Shown here in pieces: positions 45,353 to 52,483 of a DNA stretch of 52,483 nt. The translations under genes and the position numbers were made by a program. Location: NCBI GenBank assembly GCA_944380855.1, contig CALWIW010000011.1, forward strand, positions 1 to 52,483, given 5' to 3'. The stretch is from an uncultured Clostridia bacterium (GTDB taxonomy: Bacteria; Bacillota; Clostridia; Oscillospirales; Acutalibacteraceae). Below the pieces are notes generated by a model. It saw only the letters and a list, made by a program, of their open reading frames with translations, was not told the origin of the DNA and ran no database searches. How positions within the stretch are numbered: position 1 is the stretch's first letter; each line of letters starts with the position of its first letter.

Positions 45353-46867
45353 ATGATATTATCAGAACTGCTTTGCGGGGAAAAATACACGGTTATACAG
45401 GGCAGGCTGGATATAGATATAAGCGACGTTATCTACGATTCAAGAAAAGCTACCCAAGGCTGTGCTTTTGTCTGCCTTAAAGGCTATAATACCGACGGAC
45501 ACACCTATGTGGACTCGGCAGTAAAGATGGGTGCTGCCGCCGTTATCGCCTGCGACAACGTGCAGGTGCCTGAAAACGTGACCCTTGTAATGGTAAAGGA
45601 CACAAGAAAAGCACTGGCACTTATGAGCAGGGAATATTTCGGACACCCTGACGAAGAGCTTAAAACAGTTGCGGTAACGGGAACAAAAGGAAAAACCACC
45701 ACCTCCGCCATGATTCGCTCTATTCTTGAATGCGGAAACATAAAAACAGGCACCATAGGCACTTTGGGAATTGTAATCGGCGACAAAATTTACAAAACAA
45801 ATAATACAACGCCCGAATCCTACGAAGTGTATCAGGCAATGAGAAAAATGGTAGAGTCAGGCTGTAAGGCTCTTGTTATAGAGGCTTCCTCTCTTGGTCT
45901 TAAATGGCACAGAGTAGACGGTATTCTTTTTGATATAGGAGTTTTTACAAACTTTTCCAACGACCATATAGGAGCAAGCGAGCATAAGGACATGGAGGAA
46001 TATTTTTCCTGCAAGGCTCTGCTTTTCAGACAGTGCAGACACGGTATTTTTAACAAGGACGACCCAATGTGGAAAAAGATGACAGAGCATTGCACCTGCA
46101 CCGTGGAAACATTCGGCTTTGACAAAGACGCAGACTTTGTAACCTCTAAGGAAAGCCTTATCGCAAAACCGGGATATATAGGCGTTCATTTTGAAGCAAC
46201 AGGCAAGAAAAATCTTTCCGTTGATGTGGCAATTCCGGGAAAATTCAGCGTTTACAACGCAATTTCAGCTATTGCCGTTTGCAGTCATTTTGATATTGAC
46301 GATAAAGCTATAACAGACGGACTTAATAAAGTCAAGGTTAAAGGCCGTGTGGAGGCTGTTCCCGTGCCGGGCGACTACACACTGCTTATAGATTACGCCC
46401 ACAATGCGGTTTCAATGGAAAACGTTTTGGAAACGCTCAGGGAATATAAGCCCAACAGAATTATAACCATGTTCGGTGCAGGGGGAAACCGTCCTAAGGT
46501 TCGCCGTTATGAAATGGGCGAGGTATCGGGCAGACTTTCCGACCTTTCGGTTATCACCGAGGACAATTCCCGTTTTGAAAACGTTCTTGATATTATTGAC
46601 GATATTAAGACGGGAATAGACAAAACCGACGGAAAGTATGTTGTTATACCCAACAGAGTTGACGCCATAAGATATTGTATGGAAAATGCACAGCCTGGAG
46701 ATATTGTGGTTCTTGCAGGAAAAGGACACGAGGACTATCAGGAAATAAAGGGAGTTAAATATCATATGGACGAAAGAGAAATCGTTGCGGAAATATCCGA
46801 GTCCATGAAAAACTACCAGCACGACGGCAAATGCGAATTCTGCAAAGACGAATCCGAGGAGGAATAA
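45353..46867 (+). CDS. murE: MurE-family UDP-MurNAc-peptide ligase
   Basis: This 504-residue ATP-dependent ligase has the Mur order: N-terminal UMAG domain (DVIYDSRKATQGCAFVCLKG), ATPase domain (VTGTKGKTTTS, P-loop near 108; NFSNDHIGAS, more often NLTxDHLD), and C-terminal domain (AGKGHEDYQ). It should add the third amino acid to UDP-MurNAc-dipeptide. The specificity loop reads DNSR (404-407), close to the DNPR of meso-diaminopimelate enzymes, suggesting that substrate. The C terminus (CEFCKDESEEE) is unusual. No other mur genes are nearby, so it may be a second copy or stand-alone. GGAGG precedes the ATG. Confidence 0.88.
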   Translation: MILSELLCGEKYTVIQGRLDIDISDVIYDSRKATQGCAFVCLKGYNTDGHTYVDSAVKMGAAAVIACDNVQVPENVTLVMVKDTRKALALMSREYFGHPDEELKTVAVTGTKGKTTTSAMIRSILECGNIKTGTIGTLGIVIGDKIYKTNNTTPESYEVYQAMRKMVESGCKALVIEASSLGLKWHRVDGILFDIGVFTNFSNDHIGASEHKDMEEYFSCKALLFRQCRHGIFNKDDPMWKKMTEHCTCTVETFGFDKDADFVTSKESLIAKPGYIGVHFEATGKKNLSVDVAIPGKFSVYNAISAIAVCSHFDIDDKAITDGLNKVKVKGRVEAVPVPGDYTLLIDYAHNAVSMENVLETLREYKPNRIITMFGAGGNRPKVRRYEMGEVSGRLSDLSVITEDNSRFENVLDIIDDIKTGIDKTDGKYVVIPNRVDAIRYCMENAQPGDIVVLAGKGHEDYQEIKGVKYHMDEREIVAEISESMKNYQHDGKCEFCKDESEEE

Positions 46868-46944
46868 TTTTTCCACACCCAAAATTTTGTAAGCCCTATA
46901 AATAAAGATTATTTAGGAATTGTTTTTGAAAACATTCCGGGATT

Positions 46945-47000
46945 ACAAAGGGACATAGTCCCTTTGTCAGGTGGTTTGGAGGACAGCGTCCTCCAAGGTG
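46945..47000 (-). repeat. Compound palindromic repeat, inverted copy
   Basis: In reverse orientation to the copy at 34325: ACAAAGGGAC (46945-46954) with GTCCCTTTGT (46958-46967), then TTGGAGGAC (46976-46984) with GTCCTCCAA (46988-46996). Base changes in the outer arms are compensated, keeping the stem. Between murE and its terminator. Confidence 0.88.
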
Positions 47001-47018
47001 TAAAAGAAGTAAAAAAAC

Positions 47019-47063
47019 GCCACGCCTTATATGGAAATAAATCCGATATAAGGCGTGGCTTTT
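47019..47063. terminator. Terminator after murE
   Basis: GCCACGCCTTATAT pairs perfectly over 14 bases with ATATAAGGCGTGGC; A and T runs on either side make it usable in both directions. Confidence 0.85.
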
Positions 47064-47161
47064 CGTTTCTCTATTTTAACCTTGCAATCCCCTCAGATTT
47101 GCAGTCAGTTAACAAGTATAAAGGTATTCCCGATATTTGCTTACAGGCTAACCCATCTCCA

Positions 47162-47728
47162 TTATTGTGACACCTTTGGGTTATTTTTAACAATCACTTT
47201 CTTTGATGAAAAGTTTTCTATACTATGCAAAATATTATCTGTATCGTTATCATTAATATAAAAATAACACGGACGGTCATTTACTATTTTGTGCATATCG
47301 GGACAATCGGATAACGTACCGTCTTTTTTGTAATCAAACCAAATTACTTCTGCTTTTCCTTTCAATTCAACCCTTTTGTTACAACAATCATACTCGAAAT
47401 TTGTTATATCATGGTAAAAAAACTTTACATACTCCCTGCTAACCGCTTTGCTCATAGAATACTTAATTTCACGGCATATCACAACATAGGTATCGTAAAA
47501 ATTGAGTTCCATAGGCGATACAATACGCTTTTTTCTATTTTCCAAACTGATACACGAAACAAAACTTAAAAGGCATATCCATATATAAGGAGGCTTAGAA
47601 AAAATGAAGCAATTAATAATTACACATAAAATTAATATAATCAAAACAATATCAATGAAAATTTGATTTTCAGGCTTATTTACTGATACTGTTTCATTTG
47701 TCCTATAGGTATATCTCGGAATATCCAC
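47162..47728 (-). CDS. Hypothetical membrane protein with a possible PH-like domain
   Basis: This 188-residue protein is not assigned to a named family. It has two membrane segments (about 25-47 and 50-65; IDIVLIILILCVIINCFIF), then a mostly beta C-terminal domain with YDTYVVICREIKYSM, FYHDITNFEYD and YFYINDND. The order, two helices then a beta domain, recalls the YcxB/bacterial PH-like group. GGAGGT stands five bases before the ATG. It is AT-rich compared with neighbours and may be acquired. No function is proposed. Confidence 0.65.
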   Translation of the reverse strand: MDIPRYTYRTNETVSVNKPENQIFIDIVLIILILCVIINCFIFSKPPYIWICLLSFVSCISLENRKKRIVSPMELNFYDTYVVICREIKYSMSKAVSREYVKFFYHDITNFEYDCCNKRVELKGKAEVIWFDYKKDGTLSDCPDMHKIVNDRPCYFYINDNDTDNILHSIENFSSKKVIVKNNPKVSQ

Positions 47729-47882
47729 ATTCTACCTCCGTTTGTAAAGCTGTTTAAATATTCAATTATTAAACTTTACTCAAATATTATATATTCATAT
47801 ATCTGTATATAAAACAGTATATTTTTTAATGCGGTGTGGTTTTTATTGAAATTTTGCCTTTTTATGCTCTCTGAAACATAAA

Positions 47883-47920
47883 AAACGTCTCACAGTGTCT
47901 TTTATCCCTGTGAGACGTTT
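47883..47920 (-). terminator. Terminator of the nucleotidyltransferase gene
   Basis: AAACGTCTCACAG pairs perfectly over 13 bases with CTGTGAGACGTTT, followed by T residues on the minus strand. Confidence 0.9.
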
Positions 47921-47924
47921 TGAT

Positions 47925-48596
47925 TTAATTTCCGTATTCCATTATTATTTTTTTCGCCCATTCAAATATTCTTTCGGATATTTCCCAAAAGTCACGCTCC
48001 CCCATTAGGGGATTTTCTCTCAGCAGAATAAAATCTTCAATAATTTCTGCGTCCTCAGATTTTACCGCTCTGAAAAGCTCGTCCTTTCTGCGTATATATG
48101 TTCCCGTTTCGGAATAATGTTTTGCCTGTATTACCACCGTTGCAGTCTTGCATATATCAGCAAGGATTTTGCCGTCCTTTTTATGGAGCATATTATGACA
48201 GCACATATGATAGGCATTACAGGCACCTGTCAAAACGCTTCTCTTTATATCCTCTTCCGTCAAAAGCTTTAATATAAAATCTATATTCCCGTAATAAGGG
48301 ACAGTGTCGTTATAAAACTGAAACAGCTCGGATTTTTCCCACTTTAAAAGCTCCTCTTTGCCTGAAACAAAACCGCAGACCTTGTGCCTTTGGGGCATAT
48401 CGGACATAAGCATATCGTAGGTGCTTATATCCTTTACTGAAAGCCTGTCCAAAATAACAACAACATCAATATCGCTTTCCGCCGTTTCCTCGTGTCTGCT
48501 GTAGCTTCCCTGCAAACCGACAAACTCTAGCCTGCTTCCGAAAATTCCTTTCAGCCTTTCTGTAAGCTCTTTCATCCAAAAATCAATGTGGAACAT
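47925..48596 (-). CDS. Nucleotidyltransferase-domain protein
   Basis: This 223-residue protein has an N-terminal MNT-type nucleotidyltransferase core: GSYSRHEETAESDIDVVVI (residues 30-48), with metal-binding Asp at 42 and 44. A helical C-terminal part follows (about 110-220). The family includes aminoglycoside nucleotidyltransferases and toxin-antitoxin antitoxins; no HEPN partner or resistance context is visible, so the substrate is open. AAGGAG precedes the ATG. It is 23 bases downstream of the TetM-like gene on the same strand, probably cotranscribed. Confidence 0.8.
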   Translation of the reverse strand: MFHIDFWMKELTERLKGIFGSRLEFVGLQGSYSRHEETAESDIDVVVILDRLSVKDISTYDMLMSDMPQRHKVCGFVSGKEELLKWEKSELFQFYNDTVPYYGNIDFILKLLTEEDIKRSVLTGACNAYHMCCHNMLHKKDGKILADICKTATVVIQAKHYSETGTYIRRKDELFRAVKSEDAEIIEDFILLRENPLMGERDFWEISERIFEWAKKIIMEYGN

Positions 48597-48619
48597 AATC
48601 TCACTCTCCTTATTACAAA

Positions 48620-50563
48620 TTACTCACTCAATTCACAGTGCATATAGCTGTCGGCCTCGTCCCATTTTACGGTAAATCCCGCTCCGTGGGAACAGAAAAC
48701 TGAGTCAGCCGTATTCTGGGTATCTCTGTCCGCATTATATCCTGTTTTTTCTATAATCTCCTGCCCGTTGTGACATTCCCTGTAACCGCAAAAGCCCAGG
48801 AAAATTAATGCCCGTCCCCCTGTAAAGGAAGCAAGCTCACGGGGATAATTTCTGAATGTTTCAACAGGTGCTTCACCCTTTATTATAATTTCGTTTTCCT
48901 CTGCCTCGGGCGGCTGAAAACTTCCGTACATTCTCTGTATATCGGACATTATTCTGCCTGCAAATTCCCTGCCTGCTTCTATCTTAAAGGTATACCACGG
49001 CTCTAAGATAACGCTTTGTGCCTTTCTCAAACCCTGACGCACCGCTCTGTAAACAGCTTCCCGAAAATCTCCCCCCTCGGTGTGCTTTAAATGACTTCTT
49101 CCCGTAAGTAAAACAAATTCAATATCGGTTATTGGAGAGCCTGTAAGCACTCCCTTGTGAGTTTTTTCAAAAATATGGGTTCTTACAAGATTTTGAAAGC
49201 TGTTTTCCAAAATTTCCGTTGAACATTCCGAAGAAAATGTTATTCCGCTGTCCCTTTCTTTGGGAACAAGCCTTAAATGAACCTCGGCATAATGACGCAA
49301 AGGCTCGAAATGACCTCTTCCAACCACCGCTTCCTTTATGGTTTCCATATAAAAAATTTTACATTCTCCGAAGTTTACTTCTTCATTAAACCTCTGCTTA
49401 ATTATAAATTTCAAAACCTCAAGCTGAATTTCACCCATAACCCTTACGGTTATCTGCTTTGTGTTCTCGTCCCATAACGCCGAAAGCATTGGTTCTTCTT
49501 CCTCAAGAATTTTTAAATATCCCAGCATGGTTTTTTCACTGCATTTTGTCTTGTCAAACTCCACGCCTGCACCAAGCATTGGGTAAAAGTTATATTTGCT
49601 TTTTAGGATTTTTCCTTTTTCTATTTTATCTCCGCAGATAAAATCCGAAAGACCCGTTACCCCGTAAAGTCCCCCTGCGTAACCTTTTGATACGGGAATA
49701 AGCTTTTCTCCGTGACAAATATACATTTCGTTGATTTTTACGCCTGGTATAATCTCATCTTTAACGCCGATACTTCCCGAATTTATTTTCAGATAAGTCA
49801 TTTTTGTACGGCTGCTGTCATATCTTATCTTATAGACAGAAGCGGAAAATTCCTCATTTTCCGAATTATCGGAAACAATATAATTTTCCAAAGCGTAAAT
49901 AACATTATCAAATCCTATGTCCTGCAATGCCGAACCTAAAAAACACGGAAAAAGTTTTCTGCTTTTTATCATTTCACCAATTCGGCTTTCAGCAAGACTT
50001 TTAGTACAGGTATCGGAAAAATAATTTTCAAGCAAAACATCGTCCCTTTGTGCAAGCTCCTCCAAAAGAGAATTATTTTCCAAAACAGAGCCGCAGTTTT
50101 CAAAAAACACCGCATCGTCGGAAAGCTTTTTCTTAATCTGAGAAAAAACCTTTTCAAAATCCGCTCCCGCTCTGTCACTTTTATTTATAAAAATCATTAC
50201 GGGAACTTTGTATTTAGCCAAAAGCTTCCAGAGGGTTTCCGTATGGCTCTGAACGCCCTCAACACAGCTTATGATTAAAACCGCATAGTCAATCACCTGT
50301 ACTCCCCGTTCCGTTTCGGCGGCAAAGTCCGTGTGTCCGGGCGTATCAAGGAGAAAAAATCTTTTTTCCCCTCGCTCAAAATACGCCTCCTTGGAATAAA
50401 CGGTAATTCCTCTTAATCTTTCGATTTCATGGCTGTCAAGGAAAGTATCTCTGTGGTCAACTCTTCCTGCTTTTCTTATGCTTCCGGTGTGAAACAAAAG
50501 CCTTTCACCAAAGGTAGTCTTTCCCGCATCAACATGAGCCAATAATCCTAATGAAACATTCAT
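48620..50563 (-). CDS. TetM/EF-G-like translational GTPase
   Basis: This 647-residue GTPase has AHVDAGKTT (residues 9-17), RGITV, DTPGHTDF and NKSD motifs, then the EF-G-like domains II-V, matching the ribosomal protection family in length. The tip of domain IV reads GRSHLKHTEGG and lacks the TetM-type YSPVSTP segment that contacts the tetracycline site. The C terminus (NTADSVFCSHGAGFTVKWDE) also differs from TetM. It is probably a chromosomal TetM-like paralogue rather than a resistance gene, but this is inference. The ATG at 50563 has AAAGGG at eight bases; a GTG at 50572 is too close to it. Confidence 0.85.
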   Translation of the reverse strand: MNVSLGLLAHVDAGKTTFGERLLFHTGSIRKAGRVDHRDTFLDSHEIERLRGITVYSKEAYFERGEKRFFLLDTPGHTDFAAETERGVQVIDYAVLIISCVEGVQSHTETLWKLLAKYKVPVMIFINKSDRAGADFEKVFSQIKKKLSDDAVFFENCGSVLENNSLLEELAQRDDVLLENYFSDTCTKSLAESRIGEMIKSRKLFPCFLGSALQDIGFDNVIYALENYIVSDNSENEEFSASVYKIRYDSSRTKMTYLKINSGSIGVKDEIIPGVKINEMYICHGEKLIPVSKGYAGGLYGVTGLSDFICGDKIEKGKILKSKYNFYPMLGAGVEFDKTKCSEKTMLGYLKILEEEEPMLSALWDENTKQITVRVMGEIQLEVLKFIIKQRFNEEVNFGECKIFYMETIKEAVVGRGHFEPLRHYAEVHLRLVPKERDSGITFSSECSTEILENSFQNLVRTHIFEKTHKGVLTGSPITDIEFVLLTGRSHLKHTEGGDFREAVYRAVRQGLRKAQSVILEPWYTFKIEAGREFAGRIMSDIQRMYGSFQPPEAEENEIIIKGEAPVETFRNYPRELASFTGGRALIFLGFCGYRECHNGQEIIEKTGYNADRDTQNTADSVFCSHGAGFTVKWDEADSYMHCELSE

Positions 50564-50665
50564 TTTCCGCACCCTTTCTTATGATAAGTATAGAGCACAA
50601 AACAAAAATAATCAAGCTGTGCGGAGCAATGGTTTTGTTATTTTCAGATAGAAATCAGATAGGTT

Positions 50666-50694
50666 TTTATAATAATACATATATTCTTGTCAAA
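50666..50694 (-). promoter_or_regulatory. Promoter of the TetM-like gene
   Basis: TTGACA (50689-50694) and TATAAA (50666-50671) are 17 bases apart. The resulting leader is about 95 bases. Confidence 0.7.
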
Positions 50695-50699
50695 TTACG

Positions 50700-50728
50700 T
50701 TGACATTTTAAAGAATTGGTGCTATACT
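50700..50728 (+). promoter_or_regulatory. Promoter of the small membrane protein gene
   Basis: TTGACA (50700-50705), 17 bases, TATACT (50723-50728), divergent from the TetM-like promoter with only five bases between their -35 boxes. Confidence 0.8.
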
Positions 50729-50789
50729 CAAGTAAAGTAATAAAATCACTTTTAAGCGTGATTAAATTTTTATGTGGAGGGAATTGTAA

Positions 50790-51167
50790 ATGAACAACAA
50801 CAAACTCAATATGTCAGTGTTGGCTCTTGGCTGTGGCGTGCTTTCAATCGCAATCGGTCTTATGGGCGGTTTTTCAGCTTCTTCGTGCTCTCTATTTGTA
50901 ATGGGTAATGCCTGTGTGGGCGGAATCTTCGGTATTCTTCTTCAGCTGCTTGGTATAGCAGCAGGTGCTGCAGGCGTATTTCTGTCATTGTCAGAGCAGA
51001 AAAAAGCTGCTGCAAATGGAATGTCTACAAACCTTGCATTGGCAGCTATGATTGTTAGCATCATCGGTGTTGTAGTTGCATTTATCGGCACAATCTGTGT
51101 TGGTGTTTGCACCTGCAAAATCAATGAGGCTGTAGGCGGTATTACAAGCTTGACAAGATATTTCTAA
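50790..51167 (+). CDS. Small DUF4190-like membrane protein
   Basis: This 125-residue protein has three hydrophobic segments (about 8-30, 42-65, 80-107), with CSLF and a C-terminal CVGVCTCK cysteine cluster. The layout resembles small DUF4190-type membrane proteins, but the match is by shape only and function is unknown. AGGGAATT with GGAGG precedes the ATG. A perfect hairpin then separates it from lgt. Confidence 0.65.
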   Translation: MNNNKLNMSVLALGCGVLSIAIGLMGGFSASSCSLFVMGNACVGGIFGILLQLLGIAAGAAGVFLSLSEQKKAAANGMSTNLALAAMIVSIIGVVVAFIGTICVGVCTCKINEAVGGITSLTRYF

Positions 51168-51199
51168 TTTTAAAACTGAATTTTATAGAAAGATAGTCA

Positions 51200-51238
51200 C
51201 AAGGTACTATACAACAAATGTATAGTACCTTGATTTTT
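51200..51238 (+). terminator. Terminator between the small membrane gene and lgt
   Basis: CAAGGTACTATACA pairs perfectly over 14 bases with TGTATAGTACCTTG around ACAAA, followed by ATTTTT. It ends only ten bases before the lgt start, so it may act as a partial terminator or attenuator for lgt. Confidence 0.8.
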
Positions 51239-51248
51239 AGGAGTTAAT

Positions 51249-52058
51249 ATGTTTCCATCATTTATTTTATTCGGTAAAGAAATTTCAATGTATTCAGTGC
51301 TTGCCGTTTTGGGTCTGTTTATCGCCGGATTTCTCGTATGCAAATTATCAAAGAAAAGAAACATTCTCTATGTTGACATGATAATCTTTATGATTTTTGT
51401 TTTTATAGGCGTCTATTTCGGCGGAGTTATCCTGTACGCAGTCACCCAGTGGCAATACATTGCGGCACTGTTTAAAAACTTTTCAGTTATTGTAAACGAC
51501 GGTATGCTCATACCGTTCCTTGCAACAATTTTTGGAGGCTCGGTATTTTACGGCGGACTAATCGGCGGAATATGTACCGGTATGCTTTATTTAAAGGTCG
51601 CACAGAAAAATGTCGGCGACTATTCTGACCTTGCAGCAATTGCCGCACCATTGTTTCACGCATTCGGAAGAATAGGATGCTTTTTAGGGGGATGCTGTTA
51701 CGGAATAGAATGTGACTTTGGTTTTATTTTTAATAATTCTCTCGTGGAATCGGCAAACGGTGTAAGACGGTTTCCCGTACAGCTTGTGGAATCGGGATTT
51801 GAATTCATTTTATTTGCAGTTATTCTTTTTATGTTCTTCAAAAAAATCCAACAGCACAGGCTCTTTCTCTGGTATCTTTTCATATATTCAATAGGAAGAT
51901 TTATTTTGGAATTTTTTAGAGGGGACGAATACAGAGGTTTTGTAGGAATTTTTTCCACCTCTCAGTTTATCAGTATAATTATTTTTGCCGTTTCGCTCTT
52001 CCTGCTCATAAGGACAAACATTAAGTACAAACACAATATAACTGTTCAGACCGAATGA
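51249..52058 (+). CDS. lgt: Prolipoprotein diacylglyceryl transferase
   Basis: This 269-residue, seven-helix membrane enzyme adds diacylglycerol from phosphatidylglycerol to the lipobox Cys of prelipoproteins. FHAFGRIGCFLGGCCYG (about residues 136-152) holds the catalytic Arg and family signature; FGGSVFYGGLIGGI and FPVQLVESG also match. AGGAG precedes the ATG. No separate promoter is seen between the strong upstream hairpin and the start, so expression may depend on read-through. A terminator follows. Confidence 0.93.
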   Translation: MFPSFILFGKEISMYSVLAVLGLFIAGFLVCKLSKKRNILYVDMIIFMIFVFIGVYFGGVILYAVTQWQYIAALFKNFSVIVNDGMLIPFLATIFGGSVFYGGLIGGICTGMLYLKVAQKNVGDYSDLAAIAAPLFHAFGRIGCFLGGCCYGIECDFGFIFNNSLVESANGVRRFPVQLVESGFEFILFAVILFMFFKKIQQHRLFLWYLFIYSIGRFILEFFRGDEYRGFVGIFSTSQFISIIIFAVSLFLLIRTNIKYKHNITVQTE

Positions 52059-52080
52059 GTCAATCAGCATACTTTAATTA

Positions 52081-52116
52081 AACACCTTGGCAATTTTTAA
52101 GCCAAGGTGTTTTTAT
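52081..52116 (+). terminator. Terminator of lgt
   Basis: AACACCTTGGC pairs perfectly with GCCAAGGTGTT, followed by T residues. Confidence 0.88.
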
Positions 52117-52252
52117 TTAAGTCTTAAAAATATAATCCATATATGCGGCACTGATAAAACTGGACAACTTGTAACAAAATAGTTTCTAACACAAAGCATT
52201 CTTAGGTAAAAATAAAAACAAAGTTGACCGTAGGCGAGTCACTCCATAGGCT

Positions 52253-52380
52253 AATAAAAACGTCTCGCCCGACCTGTGCAGATGTATATATTTAGAATAT
52301 CCTTTACAGGTCGGAACAACAAATTCGCCCGCCTTGAAATGACCTTTATTTCTCAGACAAACCTTTAAAAGGCGGAGATA
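52253..52380 (+). repeat. Double-hairpin repeat near the right edge
   Basis: CCGACCTGT (52269-52277) pairs perfectly with ACAGGTCGG (52306-52314), and CCGCCTT (52329-52335) with AAGGCGG (52369-52375). Same design and flanking words (CTCGCCC, ATATCCT, TCGGAAC) as the copies before asnB. The stretch 52117-52252 holds nothing else that I can support. Confidence 0.75.
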
Positions 52381-52386
52381 AAACAG

Positions 52387-52419
52387 AAAAAGAAGCAGTC
52401 TCGAATGAAACTGCTTCTT
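52387..52419 (-). terminator. Terminator of the tRNA-Asn gene
   Basis: On the minus strand AAGAAGCAGT pairs with ACTGCTTCTT, followed by TTTCTGTTT. Confidence 0.8.
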
Positions 52420-52483
52420 TGGCTCCCCCTGTCGGGCTCGAACCAACGACCCTGCGGTTAACAGCCGCATGCTCTACCGACTG
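52420..52483 (-). tRNA. tRNA-Asn (GTT), 5' part cut off by the window edge
   Basis: Read on the minus strand: D-arm remainder (CAGTCGGTAGAGCA), anticodon arm with loop CTGTTAA giving GTT, T-arm GGTTCGAGCC and an encoded CCA 3' end. The first bases of the acceptor and D-arm lie beyond the window. A terminator follows. Confidence 0.93.

Noticed and set aside
48620-50563. Named tetracycline-resistance gene
   Set aside because: The family is right, but the TetM loop residues and C terminus do not match, so no tet name is given.

Overview
The window looks like a chromosomal segment of a strictly anaerobic, low-GC Gram-positive bacterium of the Clostridia, most likely an Oscillospirales/Ruminococcaceae-type gut organism. 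The reasons are strong AGGAGG-type ribosome binding sites, frequent GTG and TTG starts, TTGACA-N17-TATAAT promoters, intrinsic terminators after most operons, pyruvate:ferredoxin oxidoreductase together with pyruvate formate-lyase, a TnpV relic, and the many family-level matches. No species is named because the sequence alone does not decide it.

Left end (1-6120) is accessory and AT-rich. A minus-strand promoter reads out of the window into a strongly hairpinned transcript. Next to it is a two-gene minus-strand operon: a 1159-residue superfamily 2 helicase with a C-terminal PD-(D/E)XK-type nuclease, followed with a 17-base overlap by a 600-residue protein. Size, order and architecture match the DdmD-DdmE plasmid-elimination system, in which DdmE is an Argonaute-like protein. 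A tnpV gene typical of Tn4451-like mobilisable elements sits beside it. This is the most interesting part of the window.

6146-20203 is core metabolism and transport: PFOR (nifJ), a CorC-like CBS protein, an NhaC antiporter, a 39-residue membrane peptide, an NSS-family symporter, asparagine synthetase (asnB), a Nudix ADP-ribose pyrophosphatase, ribF, and a purine permease with a structured leader. 20288-23960 is the pyruvate formate-lyase locus (pflB-pflA). It is preceded on the same strand by a clear ZTP (pfl-motif) riboswitch with promoter and terminator, but about 590 bases of palindromic and direct repeats lie between riboswitch and pflB.

24109-34301: a DUF815 ATPase, a lone 5S rRNA gene, a DUF4234/DUF2752 membrane pair, guaB, a CpXC protein, an acidic hypothetical protein, and a methionine/folate operon of metF, a separate B12-dependent methionine synthase activation protein, and a short metH lacking that domain. 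34478-37602 is a YtrA-type GntR repressor with its ABC transporter, with a palindromic operator over a consensus promoter.

37664-44171 is a six-gene, translationally coupled tetrapyrrole operon (hemA, precorrin-2 dehydrogenase, hemC, cobA-hemD fusion, hemB, hemL), leading from glutamyl-tRNA to uroporphyrinogen III and sirohydrochlorin. A divergent LysR regulator shares its control region. The right end holds a murE-family ligase, two small minus-strand genes, a TetM/EF-G-like GTPase, a small membrane protein, lgt, and a truncated tRNA-Asn at the edge.

Two dispersed palindromic repeat families run through the intergenic spaces: a compound element (TTGGAGGAC and CCAAAGGGAC hairpins) near 23.4, 30.2, 34.3 and 46.9 kb, and a double-hairpin element near 14.8, 17.0 and 52.3 kb.
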